DNA of 64,000 bases from positions 62,001 to 126,000 of the IMG/VR virus record IMGVR_UViG_3300035703_000005; one strand, given 5' to 3'. The stretch's first letter is position 1; each line of letters opens with the position of its first letter. A program made the translations under genes and the position numbers. The DNA is from a virus. Below, one piece after another: positions 52,035 to 61,049 of this stretch. The notes under the pieces are model-generated. The model was not told the origin of the DNA and did no database searches. It worked only from the letters and a program-made list of their open reading frames with translations.

Positions 52035-52711
52035 GAGAAAATTCTACCCCAACCATCATTGCCGGCAGGGCACCATCTACGAGAAAGTTCTGAACGCTTA
52101 TATACTGCGCCTCTACCATTTGAGACGGGTCCAGTATATCCATCATTAAGACTTCCATATGGATCATTTACGACATAATCTCCGGATGGAGTTTTGCCAA
52201 TCACTACGAGTATATGACCCCCAGTAGGAGAAGATAAAGGACCACGATGGAGTATCCCAATACAAACGGGTCTCCCAGCAGATAACTCACGATCAAGATC
52301 GGCAAATGTAAGATTATACCTAAACTCAGACTTAATACCATAAGATTGTAAAGTGCGGGTCTGAACCGAGTGATCTGTTGTGTCACCCACTGAGAACACT
52401 TTGCGAATGTATGCATCATCGCCTTTTGGTCCTACGAGTGTACCTGGTTTAAAATACTCAAGGCACATTGCGCAAGATGAAGAATTACAGGTTCTTTGCG
52501 CATCCCTATAATTATCTGTTTGTGGAAACCAAGGAACTGGGAGAACGTTTGTTTTTGGTGGTTCCACTTTTGTTCTGTAAACTTTCACCCATTCCGAACT
52601 ATCTTCAAGAAATAATCCAGGTAAAGTATCCTCTAAAATCTGAACTGCTTTAACATGATTTTGGTTTTTTTCATCGTAAAATTTAAAAAAACTATGAAGG
52701 TCTATTTTCAT
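52031..52711 (-). CDS. C39-like papain-fold peptidase
   Basis: 226 aa. TCNSSSCAMCLEYFKPGTLV holds a candidate catalytic Cys, TGGHILVVIGKTPSG the His, YVVNDPYGSLND the Asp/Asn, in the order of C39/papain-like peptidases. The N-terminal ~40 residues (HSFFKFYDEKNQNHVKAVQI) look like the module at the start of the neighbouring lysozyme. Such peptidases can cut peptidoglycan crosslinks, so the pair probably forms a two-part wall-degrading kit. Confidence 0.7.
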   Translation of the reverse strand: MKIDLHSFFKFYDEKNQNHVKAVQILEDTLPGLFLEDSSEWVKVYRTKVEPPKTNVLPVPWFPQTDNYRDAQRTCNSSSCAMCLEYFKPGTLVGPKGDDAYIRKVFSVGDTTDHSVQTRTLQSYGIKSEFRYNLTFADLDRELSAGRPVCIGILHRGPLSSPTGGHILVVIGKTPSGDYVVNDPYGSLNDGYTGPVSNGRGAVYKRSELSRRWCPAGNDGWGRIFS

Positions 52712-52732
52712 ATCATTTACATATTCTACGGA

Positions 52733-52740
52733 TATTTATG
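52733..52740 (-). promoter_or_regulatory. late promoter CATAAATA
   Basis: Octamer on the minus strand 22 nt before the ATG at 52711. Confidence 0.6.
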
Positions 52741-53302
52741 ATCTACCACCCCATTGAATATCCGGATATGCATCTGAAACATTTTGTTTAGAAATACTAT
52801 ACTTTGTTTGTAACTTTTTATCTTTTACAAGCATAAGAATCTCAGCCTCAAGAGGGTGCAATCCCTCAAGAATACTAATAAACATAGTCTCTCGTTTCAT
52901 ACTAGAGAGTCTATCATTACCACCTTTAACAAAATTATAAAAATAAGTATATTCTTTACGGATTGAAGTTCGACCTTGGTCTTGAGATCCAATAGAATTA
53001 GATCCAAGTTCATCCATCATTTGAACAGATCGTTCAATATTATCACTTAGATTTCCGGAACGAACATTCTGTTGTCCAACGCTTGCATAGGGAACTAATC
53101 CCTCTGGAAGCATTGATATGATCGTATCATCAAAATTCCAAATTAAGATAGTTTTTAATGATGGATCAGAGTATTTTTGTAGGATTTCTGCCTTTTTTGC
53201 ATTTGATTTTTGTTTTGCAGCAAGTGCAAGAACTTCAAAAGTAAAAGGATTGGAGGGTAGTTCCTCAGAAACCACCCTCGGAATTTGAGTTTGAGTAACC
53301 AT
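52736..53302 (-). CDS. DUF6433-type cyanophage protein
   Basis: 188 aa. The KKAEILQKYSDPSLKTILIW, NFDDTIISMLPEGLVPY block and LSSMKRETMFISILEGLHPL, EAEILMLVKDKKLQTKYSIS match a conserved T4-like cyanophage family of unknown function (DUF6433). N-terminus is a flexible linker. Confidence 0.7.
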   Translation of the reverse strand: MVTQTQIPRVVSEELPSNPFTFEVLALAAKQKSNAKKAEILQKYSDPSLKTILIWNFDDTIISMLPEGLVPYASVGQQNVRSGNLSDNIERSVQMMDELGSNSIGSQDQGRTSIRKEYTYFYNFVKGGNDRLSSMKRETMFISILEGLHPLEAEILMLVKDKKLQTKYSISKQNVSDAYPDIQWGGRS

Positions 53303-53339
53303 GAAACTTATTTCAAGTCAGTTGTTATTATTATTTAGA

Positions 53340-54485
53340 TCAAAGTTTGAACCCAGCAAAAGTATCCTTTTTAACGTCTTGTTTAATGCCACCAACAACA
53401 TAAGATTCAACTTCTGTTTCTTGAGGTGCTACCTGAAGACCCTTAGAGGAAATCCAATGTTCAGTCCAAGGAAGAGGATTGTTCTTTGCAGGAATATCAT
53501 ACAATGGGCGAAGTCCAATAGCCTTCATACGACGATTTGCAATCCACTCAACATAGTTATTGAGAAGTTTATCATTAAGACCAATCATGGAACCATCTTT
53601 AAAAAGATATTGAGCCCAAGTTTTTTCCTCATTGACACAATTTTCAAAAGCATTTACTACCCAATCTTCCTCTTCTTGAGCAATTTTTTGCATTTCTGGA
53701 TCATCGCCTTCACGCCATTTGTTGAGGATGTTTTGAGTAATGACAAGGTGCTGATTTTCATCTCTTGCGATGAGAGAGATAATTTTAGCGGATCCTTCCA
53801 TAAGTTTGAGTTCACCAAACGCAAACGAGCAAGCGAATGAGACATAGAATCTGATACCTTCGAGAATATTGACATTGGCAATTGCACGATAAAGTTTTCT
53901 TTTTAATTCAATACGATCTTCTCTAGAATGACCTGCACCTTCTTGAGCAAACTTCCATGCATTAGAAGTGCCATATTCTTGTGCAGAATTAATGAAATCA
54001 TCATAAGCACCTGTTACAGTTTCAGCTCGACTGACAATTTTTTCATCATCTAAAATCGTATCAAATACTTCTGCGGGATCAGAATACACATTTTTGATGA
54101 TGTATGTGTATGAACGTGAGTGAATCATTTCCATGAATCCCCAAACTTCCATACATGCTTCCAATTCGGGAAGTGAACAATATGGAATGAATGCCATTCC
54201 TGGTCCGCGACCTTGCACAGAATCCAACATGATCTGATACTTCAGGTTGGAAGTAAAGATATGTTTTTGTTCTGGACGAAGAGTTTGATAATCTGAACGA
54301 TCTTTTTGAAGAGAAACTTCTTCAGGTCTCCAAAAATATCCCAGTTGTTGTTGAGTCAACTTATCAAAAACTGGATATTTGTATTGATCATAACGCTGTA
54401 AACCTAATGGTTGACCAAAAAACATTGGTTGTTTACGGGTATCAACATCGGTACTGGTGTTAAATACAGTCATTTTTTCTATCAT
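53340..54485 (-). CDS. nrdB: ribonucleotide reductase, small (R2) subunit
   Basis: About 381 aa from ATG 54485 (MIEKMTVFNTS), which has AGGAG at good spacing. Diiron ligands are visible: EQKHIFTSNLKYQIML, EACMEVWGFMEMIHSRSYTY (ExxH), IARDENQHLVITQN (ExxxH), plus FAFGELKLMEGSA. With NrdA it reduces ribonucleoside diphosphates to deoxy forms. The stop of nrdA overlaps this start region by 20 nt. Confidence 0.97.
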   Translation of the reverse strand: MIEKMTVFNTSTDVDTRKQPMFFGQPLGLQRYDQYKYPVFDKLTQQQLGYFWRPEEVSLQKDRSDYQTLRPEQKHIFTSNLKYQIMLDSVQGRGPGMAFIPYCSLPELEACMEVWGFMEMIHSRSYTYIIKNVYSDPAEVFDTILDDEKIVSRAETVTGAYDDFINSAQEYGTSNAWKFAQEGAGHSREDRIELKRKLYRAIANVNILEGIRFYVSFACSFAFGELKLMEGSAKIISLIARDENQHLVITQNILNKWREGDDPEMQKIAQEEEDWVVNAFENCVNEEKTWAQYLFKDGSMIGLNDKLLNNYVEWIANRRMKAIGLRPLYDIPAKNNPLPWTEHWISSKGLQVAPQETEVESYVVGGIKQDVKKDTFAGFKL

Positions 54486-54504
54486 TAGAGACTCCTTTGT
54501 TTTG

Positions 54505-56814
54505 TTAGATTTTACAGCTTTCACAATCTTCCTCACTTGCATTCATAATGTCATCAATAAGTTTATCCAATTCTTTTTTTGTAGTTTCCTCCTTAACTTC
54601 ATCAGATTTTTGGTCGTGAGTGTTCTGATAATATGAAGTTTTCCATCCATATTTGTATGTTCTCAAAAGATCTTGAGCCATTACCGATACGGGAACTTCA
54701 TTATCTGGATAGTTTTCTGGATTATAAGACCAGTTTCCGGAAATAGCCTGATCAAAGAACTTTTGCATTACAGCAACAACATTAATATACCCAGTGTTAT
54801 CAGGCATATCCCACAAAAGCGTATAATTGTTTTTGAGGGCATTATATTGAGGAACAATTTGTTTAAGTGGTCCTTTTTTAGATTTCTTAATGGACAAGTA
54901 CCCTCTAGGTGGTTCGATTCCATTAGTTGCGTTTGACACAACGGAACTGCTCTCCGATGGCATCTGTGCGGACAGTGTTGAGTGCCTGAGACCGTGTTCC
55001 AAAATGGATGCTCTAAGTGTTTCCCAATCATAGTTAAGGTGGTGTAATACAATTTCGTCTACATCTCTCTTATATGTATCGATAGGAAGAATACCAGTAG
55101 AATATTTGGTCCTATTGAAATCTACACACTGACCTTTTTCTTTAGCAATTTGATTAGAAGACTTTAGTAGATAATACTGAAATGCTTCTGTAAGTTCATG
55201 AACAATACTCCAAGCCTCATTAGAATCATATTTTACACCATTCTTTGCAAGATAGTGTGCAAGACCAATATATCCAATACCAAGAGATCTGCGAGATTTT
55301 GTTGCAACCTCAGCCGCATGAACAGGATAATCTTGATAATCAATTAGTTCCTCAAGTGCGCGAACAGAAAGATCGCACAATTCTTCCAGATCATCAATAT
55401 GCTTTAGTTTTCCTACATTAATTGCAGAAAGAATACAAAGAGCAATCTCACCATCAATGTCATCGATATGCTGAATGGGATCTGTTGGTAGAGTAATTTC
55501 TTGGCATAAATTACTCATCCAAATTTTATCAATAAAAGAACTATGAGAATTGCAATGGTCAATATTCATGATGTAAATACGACCGGTTTCCGCACGTTCT
55601 TTTAGGATGTCCAGAATAAGTTCTTGAGCTCTGACAGTTTTTCTTGGAATAGACTCATCTCGTTCTGCAGCCAAATAGAGATCATCAAACTCAGGAAGCC
55701 CGAAAGAATCAGAAACTGATGGAACGTCATGAGGTGAGAAGAGGGACATTTCTTCATCATTGATGAATCTTTCATAGAAAAGTTTGCTGATTTGAATTGA
55801 ATAATCAAGTTTACGAACACGGTTATCTTCAGTTCCTTTGTTGTTCTTGAGAACAATGATGTCTTCTATTTCTTGGTGCCAGATTGGAAAGTGGACAGTA
55901 GCACTTCCACCGCGAATCCCGTTTTGTGTACAACATCTGACAGTTGATTCAAACTTTTTGAGGAATGGGATAACGCCTGTATGAGTAACTTCTCCCCCTC
56001 TGATTTTGCTGTTGATGCCACGGATGCGACCTGCGTTGATGCCGATACCCGCCCTTTGTGCAACGTATCTGCCAATAGCCATATCACTAGTAAAGATACC
56101 ATCGAGGGTGTCATCAACATCAACAAGCACACAGCTAGCGAATTGTCTAAGTGGCGTTCTAACTCCTGCCATGATGGGAGTTGGAATGTTGATTCTGTGT
56201 TTTGAGATTGCATTGTAATATTTACGAACGTAATCTAGTCTGGTTTCTTTTGAATATTCTGCAAAAATAGTTGCAGAAATTAACATGTACATGTATTGTG
56301 GAGTTTCATAAACTTTTCCACTACTACGATCTTGAACCAAATATTTATCTACAACTTGTCGTAGACCTGCATAAGTGAAAAGAAAATCACGATCATGATC
56401 AATCCAAGAGTTAATCTTGTCCCACTCATCACTGCTATATTTTGCGGGGAGATGTCTATCGTAAATATTACTGCAAGCTCCATGTACTAAGTGATCGTAA
56501 ATGTGAGGAAATCCCTGATTCCAAGATGGGCCAAAGACTTGCTTGTATAGTCCAAACAAAAGAAGTCTAGCAGCAACAAATTGATAATTTGGAGTTTCAA
56601 GATCAATTAGATCAGAAGCTGAACGAATCAAAATTTCTTGAATCTCTGATGTAGTAATACCATCATAAAATTGAATACCTGATTGCATTTCAACCTGAGA
56701 TGCAGAAACTCCCGCGAGACCTTCGCAGGCACTTTCTACCATTTTATGAATTTTGTCTAGGTTCAGGTTTTCGGTATTTCCGTTTCTTTTTACAACTTTA
56801 GTCCCGTTACTCAT
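54505..56814 (-). CDS. nrdA: ribonucleotide reductase, large (R1) subunit
   Basis: 769 aa from ATG 56814 (MSNGTKVVKRNGN), coupled to the primase stop by ATGA. An N-terminal ATP-cone (about 1-95) gives activity control; FASCVLVDVDDTLDGIFTSD, IRGGSATVHFPIWHQEIEDI, NLCQEITLPTDPIQ (catalytic thiyl Cys), LCILSAINVGKL (partner Cys) and the C-terminal CESCKI redox pair are present. Makes dNDPs for phage DNA, fed by gnd/talC-derived reductant and ribose. Confidence 0.98.
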   Translation of the reverse strand: MSNGTKVVKRNGNTENLNLDKIHKMVESACEGLAGVSASQVEMQSGIQFYDGITTSEIQEILIRSASDLIDLETPNYQFVAARLLLFGLYKQVFGPSWNQGFPHIYDHLVHGACSNIYDRHLPAKYSSDEWDKINSWIDHDRDFLFTYAGLRQVVDKYLVQDRSSGKVYETPQYMYMLISATIFAEYSKETRLDYVRKYYNAISKHRINIPTPIMAGVRTPLRQFASCVLVDVDDTLDGIFTSDMAIGRYVAQRAGIGINAGRIRGINSKIRGGEVTHTGVIPFLKKFESTVRCCTQNGIRGGSATVHFPIWHQEIEDIIVLKNNKGTEDNRVRKLDYSIQISKLFYERFINDEEMSLFSPHDVPSVSDSFGLPEFDDLYLAAERDESIPRKTVRAQELILDILKERAETGRIYIMNIDHCNSHSSFIDKIWMSNLCQEITLPTDPIQHIDDIDGEIALCILSAINVGKLKHIDDLEELCDLSVRALEELIDYQDYPVHAAEVATKSRRSLGIGYIGLAHYLAKNGVKYDSNEAWSIVHELTEAFQYYLLKSSNQIAKEKGQCVDFNRTKYSTGILPIDTYKRDVDEIVLHHLNYDWETLRASILEHGLRHSTLSAQMPSESSSVVSNATNGIEPPRGYLSIKKSKKGPLKQIVPQYNALKNNYTLLWDMPDNTGYINVVAVMQKFFDQAISGNWSYNPENYPDNEVPVSVMAQDLLRTYKYGWKTSYYQNTHDQKSDEVKEETTKKELDKLIDDIMNASEEDCESCKI

Positions 56815-57815
56815 GTTTTCTTCCAACTAGTAAGTTTTGTTTTAGCTTGTAATCCACTATAGACATTTGATTCTATCACAGACTGGACATTAAGTCCAGA
56901 TAAAATCATATCATTAATGTCTTTTTCGTTGATAGTATCTGGCCAAATAACTATTGGAAATTTCCAATCTATTGACTTTTCCATCCTATCAACAATTTGT
57001 TTATTTCGTTTTTCATTATCATAAACCATCACAAAATTTGTTTCAAAGTTTGAGATAAAAAACGATTTATCAAAATCGGCACCAACCATTGCGATAGAGT
57101 TTTCAATAAACATACTATCAAATGGGCCTTCTACAATATAAACTGTTTTATTCCAGTCAACCTTATCCAAACCATAAATCTTGGGGTTGTTGTCATCCAA
57201 AATAATTGTAATGTACTTAAGTTTTGATTTTGGATTAAGCGATCTCCCCTGGAACCCAAATATTTTTTCTTTATTTTTTAGGGGAATAATGATTCTTGGT
57301 TCGTCATTCTTTAAGTTATCGAAAGTATATTTTTGGGAATTAGTCCATTCCTTAAAATTTTCGGCGAAGTAAAGTTCGCCCAGATACTTAACGGGAATTC
57401 TTCGGTTGTCTAAAAATTTTCTTGCGGGGTGTGTTGTATTTAGTTCTGAAATTTTTGGTAGATCAAAATCTTTTTTTGAAAAATCTGGTTTCTCAAATTT
57501 GAATTTTTTTGGTTCAGGAGTATTTGATCCACGTCCTGTAGCCCCCGTTTTATACCTCTCAAAGACGTACTGATCATGTAGAGATGGATCAATGTCTTTT
57601 AAAAAGTTTGTAAAGGTTCTAGAGGCGCCGCAGTTATGACACTTAAAGTTATGATCATTCTTTAGACGATATAAGTAACCTCTGGCTTTATTTTTATGTC
57701 TTTCAGAATCACCACAATAGGGGCAACGAAAATTATATAATCCTTCCTTCTTTTTTGAAAATTTCTGGAGTTTAAGTGAAACTAATCCAATGTATTTGGT
57801 GTCAATAAGACTCAT
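56811..57815 (-). CDS. 61: DNA primase, T4 gp61-like
   Basis: 334 aa, the size of T4 gp61 (342). An N-terminal zinc ribbon (NFRCPYCGDSERHKNKARGY, then FKCHNCGAS at about 28-62), central RIIIPLKNKEKIFGFQGRSL, and a TOPRIM core (VYIVEGPFDSMFIENSIAMV, FVMVYDNEKRNKQIVDRMEK) with E and DxE-type acids. It primes lagging-strand synthesis with the gp41-type helicase. Confidence 0.9.
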   Translation of the reverse strand: MSLIDTKYIGLVSLKLQKFSKKKEGLYNFRCPYCGDSERHKNKARGYLYRLKNDHNFKCHNCGASRTFTNFLKDIDPSLHDQYVFERYKTGATGRGSNTPEPKKFKFEKPDFSKKDFDLPKISELNTTHPARKFLDNRRIPVKYLGELYFAENFKEWTNSQKYTFDNLKNDEPRIIIPLKNKEKIFGFQGRSLNPKSKLKYITIILDDNNPKIYGLDKVDWNKTVYIVEGPFDSMFIENSIAMVGADFDKSFFISNFETNFVMVYDNEKRNKQIVDRMEKSIDWKFPIVIWPDTINEKDINDMILSGLNVQSVIESNVYSGLQAKTKLTSWKKT

Positions 57816-58234
57816 TTTGTAGTATTTTGGATCTGAGTAGATCCATTGTACTGCACCTGCACAATGTTGTCAATAAAAGGAACTAGTAAACTTGTAGCAA
57901 AAGCGATTACTCCAACAATAGCTAGAGATTGCCACTTAAATTTTGATAGTTCAGATATATCTTTCTCTACAGTTTCCAATCTCTTGACAACTGTAAGATG
58001 TTCTTTAGAATTTGATTCTTTAACATCTTCAATCATTCTGATAATTAACTCATCAGTTTTAATACTTTGTTCTATACGTTCATCATGTTTTGTAAGAATC
58101 ATTGCTATACGATTATTTCCTTCGGAAATTTTTTCCACAGCTGCTTCCAACTTAGATAACATTTCGCGGGATAGCTCTTCATAAATGTTGAGTTTGGATT
58201 CAAGAACCGCTAGTTTTGATTCTTGCGAGAACAT
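57812..58234 (-). CDS. coiled-coil membrane protein, 140 aa
   Basis: Long N-terminal coiled coil (LAVLESKLNIYEELSREMLS, LKRLE..VEKDISELSKF) and a transmembrane helix near residue 105 (WQSLAIVGVIAFATSLLVPF), then a short periplasmic tail. The layout resembles XhlA/holin-associated or tape-type accessory proteins, but no assignment is certain. Coupled to primase by 4 nt. Confidence 0.55.
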   Translation of the reverse strand: MFSQESKLAVLESKLNIYEELSREMLSKLEAAVEKISEGNNRIAMILTKHDERIEQSIKTDELIIRMIEDVKESNSKEHLTVVKRLETVEKDISELSKFKWQSLAIVGVIAFATSLLVPFIDNIVQVQYNGSTQIQNTTK

Positions 58235-58235
58235 T

Positions 58236-58448
58236 TTATTTCTTCCTATTTGTTAAATGTTTACTATATTCTATAGGCAATCTTTTCATAATCTTTGTAC
58301 GTCTATCCAATTTAATAGGAGGATCGAACCCAGCAACAGGACCTTTTGGATCTGCAGAGCCAGTGAATCCACCAGATCCAACAACCATACCATCTTCCAT
58401 AAGATTACGAATAATTTTAATAGAATTTTCTAAAATATGGTCTTTCAT
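58236..58448 (-). CDS. hypothetical protein, 70 aa
   Basis: MKDHILENSIKIIRNLMEDG, MVVGSGGFTGSADPKGPVAG, FDPPIKLDRRTKIMKRLP: a Gly/Pro-rich loop between charged helices; typical small conserved cyanomyovirus protein of unknown function. Confidence 0.6.
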   Translation of the reverse strand: MKDHILENSIKIIRNLMEDGMVVGSGGFTGSADPKGPVAGFDPPIKLDRRTKIMKRLPIEYSKHLTNRKK

Positions 58449-58816
58449 ATTGTGTTGAGATCTTTAAGACAATTTTCATCCATTGGTATATCGTGCAAAG
58501 CAGACTTTGGATATTCCGGAAGTCTACCAAGATAAACGACGAATGTTTTAACTACAGACCACAACTCACGATCGATCTTGAAAAAAAGCAGTGGCGTTGT
58601 GGCCTCTCCGAAAACATTATAAAGAATTATAAAGTGATTAATGAGTAAATGTGACTTTAAAACACCAGTGGTTTGATATCTCTTTAAAAGTCTTTTTATC
58701 CATTTAAATCTTTTCATATCTTCATTAAAATCCTCTTGAGTTACGGCATGAGGATTTTCATAATGTTTTATAGCAAACATTATATAATTATTTTCGTTCA
58801 ATTCATCAAATCTCAT
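58445..58816 (-). CDS. hypothetical protein, 123 aa
   Basis: MRFDELNENNYIMFAIKHYE, NEDMKRFKWIKRLLKRYQTT, LINHFIILYNVFGEATTPLL, LGRLPEYPKSALHDIPMDEN. Helical, compact. I recognise this as a conserved cyanophage protein type but know no role. Overlaps its downstream neighbour by 4 nt. Confidence 0.6.
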   Translation of the reverse strand: MRFDELNENNYIMFAIKHYENPHAVTQEDFNEDMKRFKWIKRLLKRYQTTGVLKSHLLINHFIILYNVFGEATTPLLFFKIDRELWSVVKTFVVYLGRLPEYPKSALHDIPMDENCLKDLNTI

Positions 58817-58831
58817 AATCTATTTTAAATA

Positions 58832-59395
58832 TCAAGTGGTTGTAACGCCAACAGTAGTTGTAATTCCACTACCACCAGCACCAGTTACTTCAGTAGAAAC
58901 AAAGATCTTATCAGAAGCAACAGAAGTTGAAGTATCGGTAATAATTCCAGCAATTGTCTGGCCAGGAATTACAAGAGTCTGTGCGGCCGCAGGAGTTGTA
59001 AATGCAAATCCGACTCTCTTGTTTCCAGTTGTAGTTGTTGCATAAGCAACCAAAGTACCGTCAATGGAACCAGTTACATTAAGAGTTGCAGCAAGATTCT
59101 GGACATCTACTTTTTCATTATACTGAACGTAAACTGTTCCAGTAGAAGATGTAGAATAACCAGTTGCACCAAAATAAACACGAACGATAGTCGCATTTCC
59201 AAGACCAGCTGCAGTAGAACCAGCACCAGCTAGTCCACCAATTGCAACTAAAACTTCTTCATTACCATCAGCGTGTCTAATCACCCAACCTCTCTCATCA
59301 GCAAAACACTCGTTGAGATCATTAGCTGGTTTATCACCTTCTCTTAACCAGGTTGGTCTTTTTTCGTCTGAAGTAGAATTTCCCCAAAGAGGCAT
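58832..59395 (-). CDS. virion structural protein (MPLWG type)
   Basis: 187 aa. MPLWGNSTSDEKRPTWLREG is the start of a common cyanomyovirus virion protein, followed by ANDLNECFADERGWVIRHAD, then Thr/Ser/Gly-rich beta strands. Probably a head or neck decoration protein. Late promoter TATAAATA at 59429-59436. Confidence 0.75.
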   Translation of the reverse strand: MPLWGNSTSDEKRPTWLREGDKPANDLNECFADERGWVIRHADGNEEVLVAIGGLAGAGSTAAGLGNATIVRVYFGATGYSTSSTGTVYVQYNEKVDVQNLAATLNVTGSIDGTLVAYATTTTGNKRVGFAFTTPAAAQTLVIPGQTIAGIITDTSTSVASDKIFVSTEVTGAGGSGITTTVGVTTT

Positions 59396-59428
59396 TGGTT
59401 TTCTCCAAATATGTTCTTTTACTAAAGA

Positions 59429-59436
59429 TATTTATA
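59429..59436 (-). promoter_or_regulatory. late promoter TATAAATA
   Basis: Octamer on the minus strand about 34 nt before the ATG at 59395, immediately after a terminator stem. Confidence 0.65.
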
Positions 59437-59468
59437 AAAAAAGGAGAAGTAACATTACTTCTCCTTTG
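59436..59468 (-). terminator. terminator after 59-aa gene
   Basis: AAAGGAGAAGTAA-TG-TTACTTCTCCTTT followed by T on the minus strand; the stem includes the preceding gene's stop codon. Confidence 0.8.
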
Positions 59469-59634
59469 ATTTATTTTTACTTGTTACAGCAATTAAAAAG
59501 TGATGAATGAATTGATATAAAGTGTTTTCTTTTATATTTGGATTTCTTCCAATATACTCAGATAATGCATAAAGTATTGCGAATAATACAGTTAATCCAC
59601 TATTTAATACTAGACAACTATACCAAGTAATCAT
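59455..59634 (-). CDS. small membrane protein, 59 aa
   Basis: MITWYSCLVLNSGLTVLFAI, LYALSEYIGRNPNI and HHFLIAVTSKNKSKEK: one N-terminal membrane helix, basic tail. Stop lies in the terminator stem. Confidence 0.5.
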   Translation of the reverse strand: MITWYSCLVLNSGLTVLFAILYALSEYIGRNPNIKENTLYQFIHHFLIAVTSKNKSKEK

Positions 59635-59637
59635 TTA

Positions 59638-59817
59638 TTATTGGCAATTCTTGAGAAGAGCGTTTCTTACTAATTCTACAAGTTTATCATCAACATCATT
59701 GTCAGTACTCTTAGAATACTTTTCTAAGAGATATACTACGAACTTTTTAACTTCGCAGCTTTGCCAGAACCATCCTACAACTACTTCACCGCCTTTGCGT
59801 AGTAAATTCAGATCCAT
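59638..59817 (-). CDS. hypothetical protein, 59 aa
   Basis: MDLNLLRKGGEVVVGWFWQS, CEVKKFVVYLLEKYSKSTDN, DVDDKLVELVRNALLKNCQ: a helical small protein with a conserved look; TAA abuts the next start. GAGGAAG-type RBS precedes the ATG. Confidence 0.55.
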   Translation of the reverse strand: MDLNLLRKGGEVVVGWFWQSCEVKKFVVYLLEKYSKSTDNDVDDKLVELVRNALLKNCQ

Positions 59818-59857
59818 TATTCTTCCTCCTTATGGAAGTATCTGAGATATTTATAAT

Positions 59858-60001
59858 TTATTGTTTATCGATATCATGAAACTCGGATATTTCATCTTTC
59901 ATCTCCAAATATGCTAGTCGAAGTATGTAATAAATTGTCCCACTAGTGAAAATTAATCCACATAAAAGAATAATAAAAACGCCCAAAGGAAATTCATTCA
60001 T
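59858..60001 (-). CDS. small membrane protein, 47 aa
   Basis: MNEFPLGVFIILLCGLIFTS, GTIYYILRLAYLEMKDEISE: one strong transmembrane helix and a charged tail. Start overlaps the end of the structural gene upstream by 4 nt. Confidence 0.5.
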   Translation of the reverse strand: MNEFPLGVFIILLCGLIFTSGTIYYILRLAYLEMKDEISEFHDIDKQ

Positions 60002-60732
60002 AATTCATTTTTTATTAATAATAAATCAAAAGCAGCGGTATATCTTCCATTATTACTTCTTGTAGTAAGTCTTATATCAATATCTGAATGCTGTGGAATT
60101 TGTTGCGGAAAAGCAAATTTATAAACATACTCTCCACCAGAACCACTAACTTCAAATGTATGGCCTACTCTAAATGCTTGTCCAACTGTATTATATCTAA
60201 TCATCATGAATCCAGTTGCGTCTGCAAGTGCTTGGGCACTGCATACACCTTGATATAAGTACGCAGTATATCCATTTGGAACTGTGTAGATAGCCATTAG
60301 AGTTTGTCCGAGTCCGGCATTAATCCTAAGAACTTCAGTTCCATTTCTAGAGAAATTTATTTGTCCTACATTTGTAGATCCAGTTTTTACATAACCACGA
60401 AAAACTCTCTTAAAAGTTTTAGTTCCAGTAACAGTCCCGGTACTAGATAATGTAAAATCTTCTTCAATTAAATCCCAATTCGAGTCCAATCCAACAATAG
60501 TTATAACTTTATCATTGTCATCAGCACCAACTTGCGCTCCCACAAGAACTCCAGGAATATCAAAAGCACTCCAAGGATAAAGAGTATTTTCCTTATCCCA
60601 AACGGTTGCAGTCGTATTAGTTGATTGAGATGGAGTTGCACCAAACTTATGAATTGTTGATGCTCCACGAGTTTTTCCACGGGCAACGTTCAATTCAAAA
60701 TTTTCATCCCAAATATAATTTTTAAAACCCAT
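59998..60732 (-). CDS. virion structural protein, 244 aa
   Basis: From ATG 60732 (MGFKNYIWDENFELNVARGK). Beta-rich with GSTNVGQINFSRNGTEVLRI, GYTAYLYQGVCSAQALADA and DIDIRLTTRSNNGRYTAAFD, a pattern I associate with jelly-roll-like phage particle proteins. Coupled to its upstream neighbour by 2-4 nt in the late structural cluster. Confidence 0.65.
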   Translation of the reverse strand: MGFKNYIWDENFELNVARGKTRGASTIHKFGATPSQSTNTTATVWDKENTLYPWSAFDIPGVLVGAQVGADDNDKVITIVGLDSNWDLIEEDFTLSSTGTVTGTKTFKRVFRGYVKTGSTNVGQINFSRNGTEVLRINAGLGQTLMAIYTVPNGYTAYLYQGVCSAQALADATGFMMIRYNTVGQAFRVGHTFEVSGSGGEYVYKFAFPQQIPQHSDIDIRLTTRSNNGRYTAAFDLLLIKNEL

Positions 60733-60734
60733 AA

Positions 60735-61049
60735 TCACTCACCCCAAGTCAATCTTTCTGGTTGATATCTCTGTGCGTTTTTGATTTTTATAGAACTGGT
60801 TGAGTTTGGATAAATGTTATGAACGATTGCACCTGGATATTCATCTTGCAGTTGTTCTGCAAGTTCATTCTTACTCACCATCTTACCTTCAACTTCCATA
60901 CGATAAATCTTACCTTGCCAAACTACATCAGCAAGAAAAGATTCTTTGACTGGTTCTGATTCAGTTTCGGAACCATTAATGTAAAGATTTCCGTTGAAAT
61001 CTCCAGCAATGTTGATACTCTCTGATAAAAATTGTTTAAAGGATTTCAT
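60735..61049 (-). CDS. structural-cluster protein with MKSFKQFLSE start
   Basis: 104 aa from ATG 61049 (MKSFKQFLSESINIAGDFNG). The MKSFxxFLSE start recurs on several cyanomyovirus virion proteins. The rest (MEVEGKMVSKNELAEQLQDE then YPGAIVHNIYPNSTSSIKIK) is compact alpha/beta. Overlaps the stop of the 61049-63370 gene by 1-3 nt. Confidence 0.65.
   Translation of the reverse strand: MKSFKQFLSESINIAGDFNGNLYINGSETESEPVKESFLADVVWQGKIYRMEVEGKMVSKNELAEQLQDEYPGAIVHNIYPNSTSSIKIKNAQRYQPERLTWGE

Noticed and set aside
53301-53840. 179-aa plus-strand frame over nrdB.
   Set aside because: Antisense of nrdB, whose minus-strand product has all diiron ligands.
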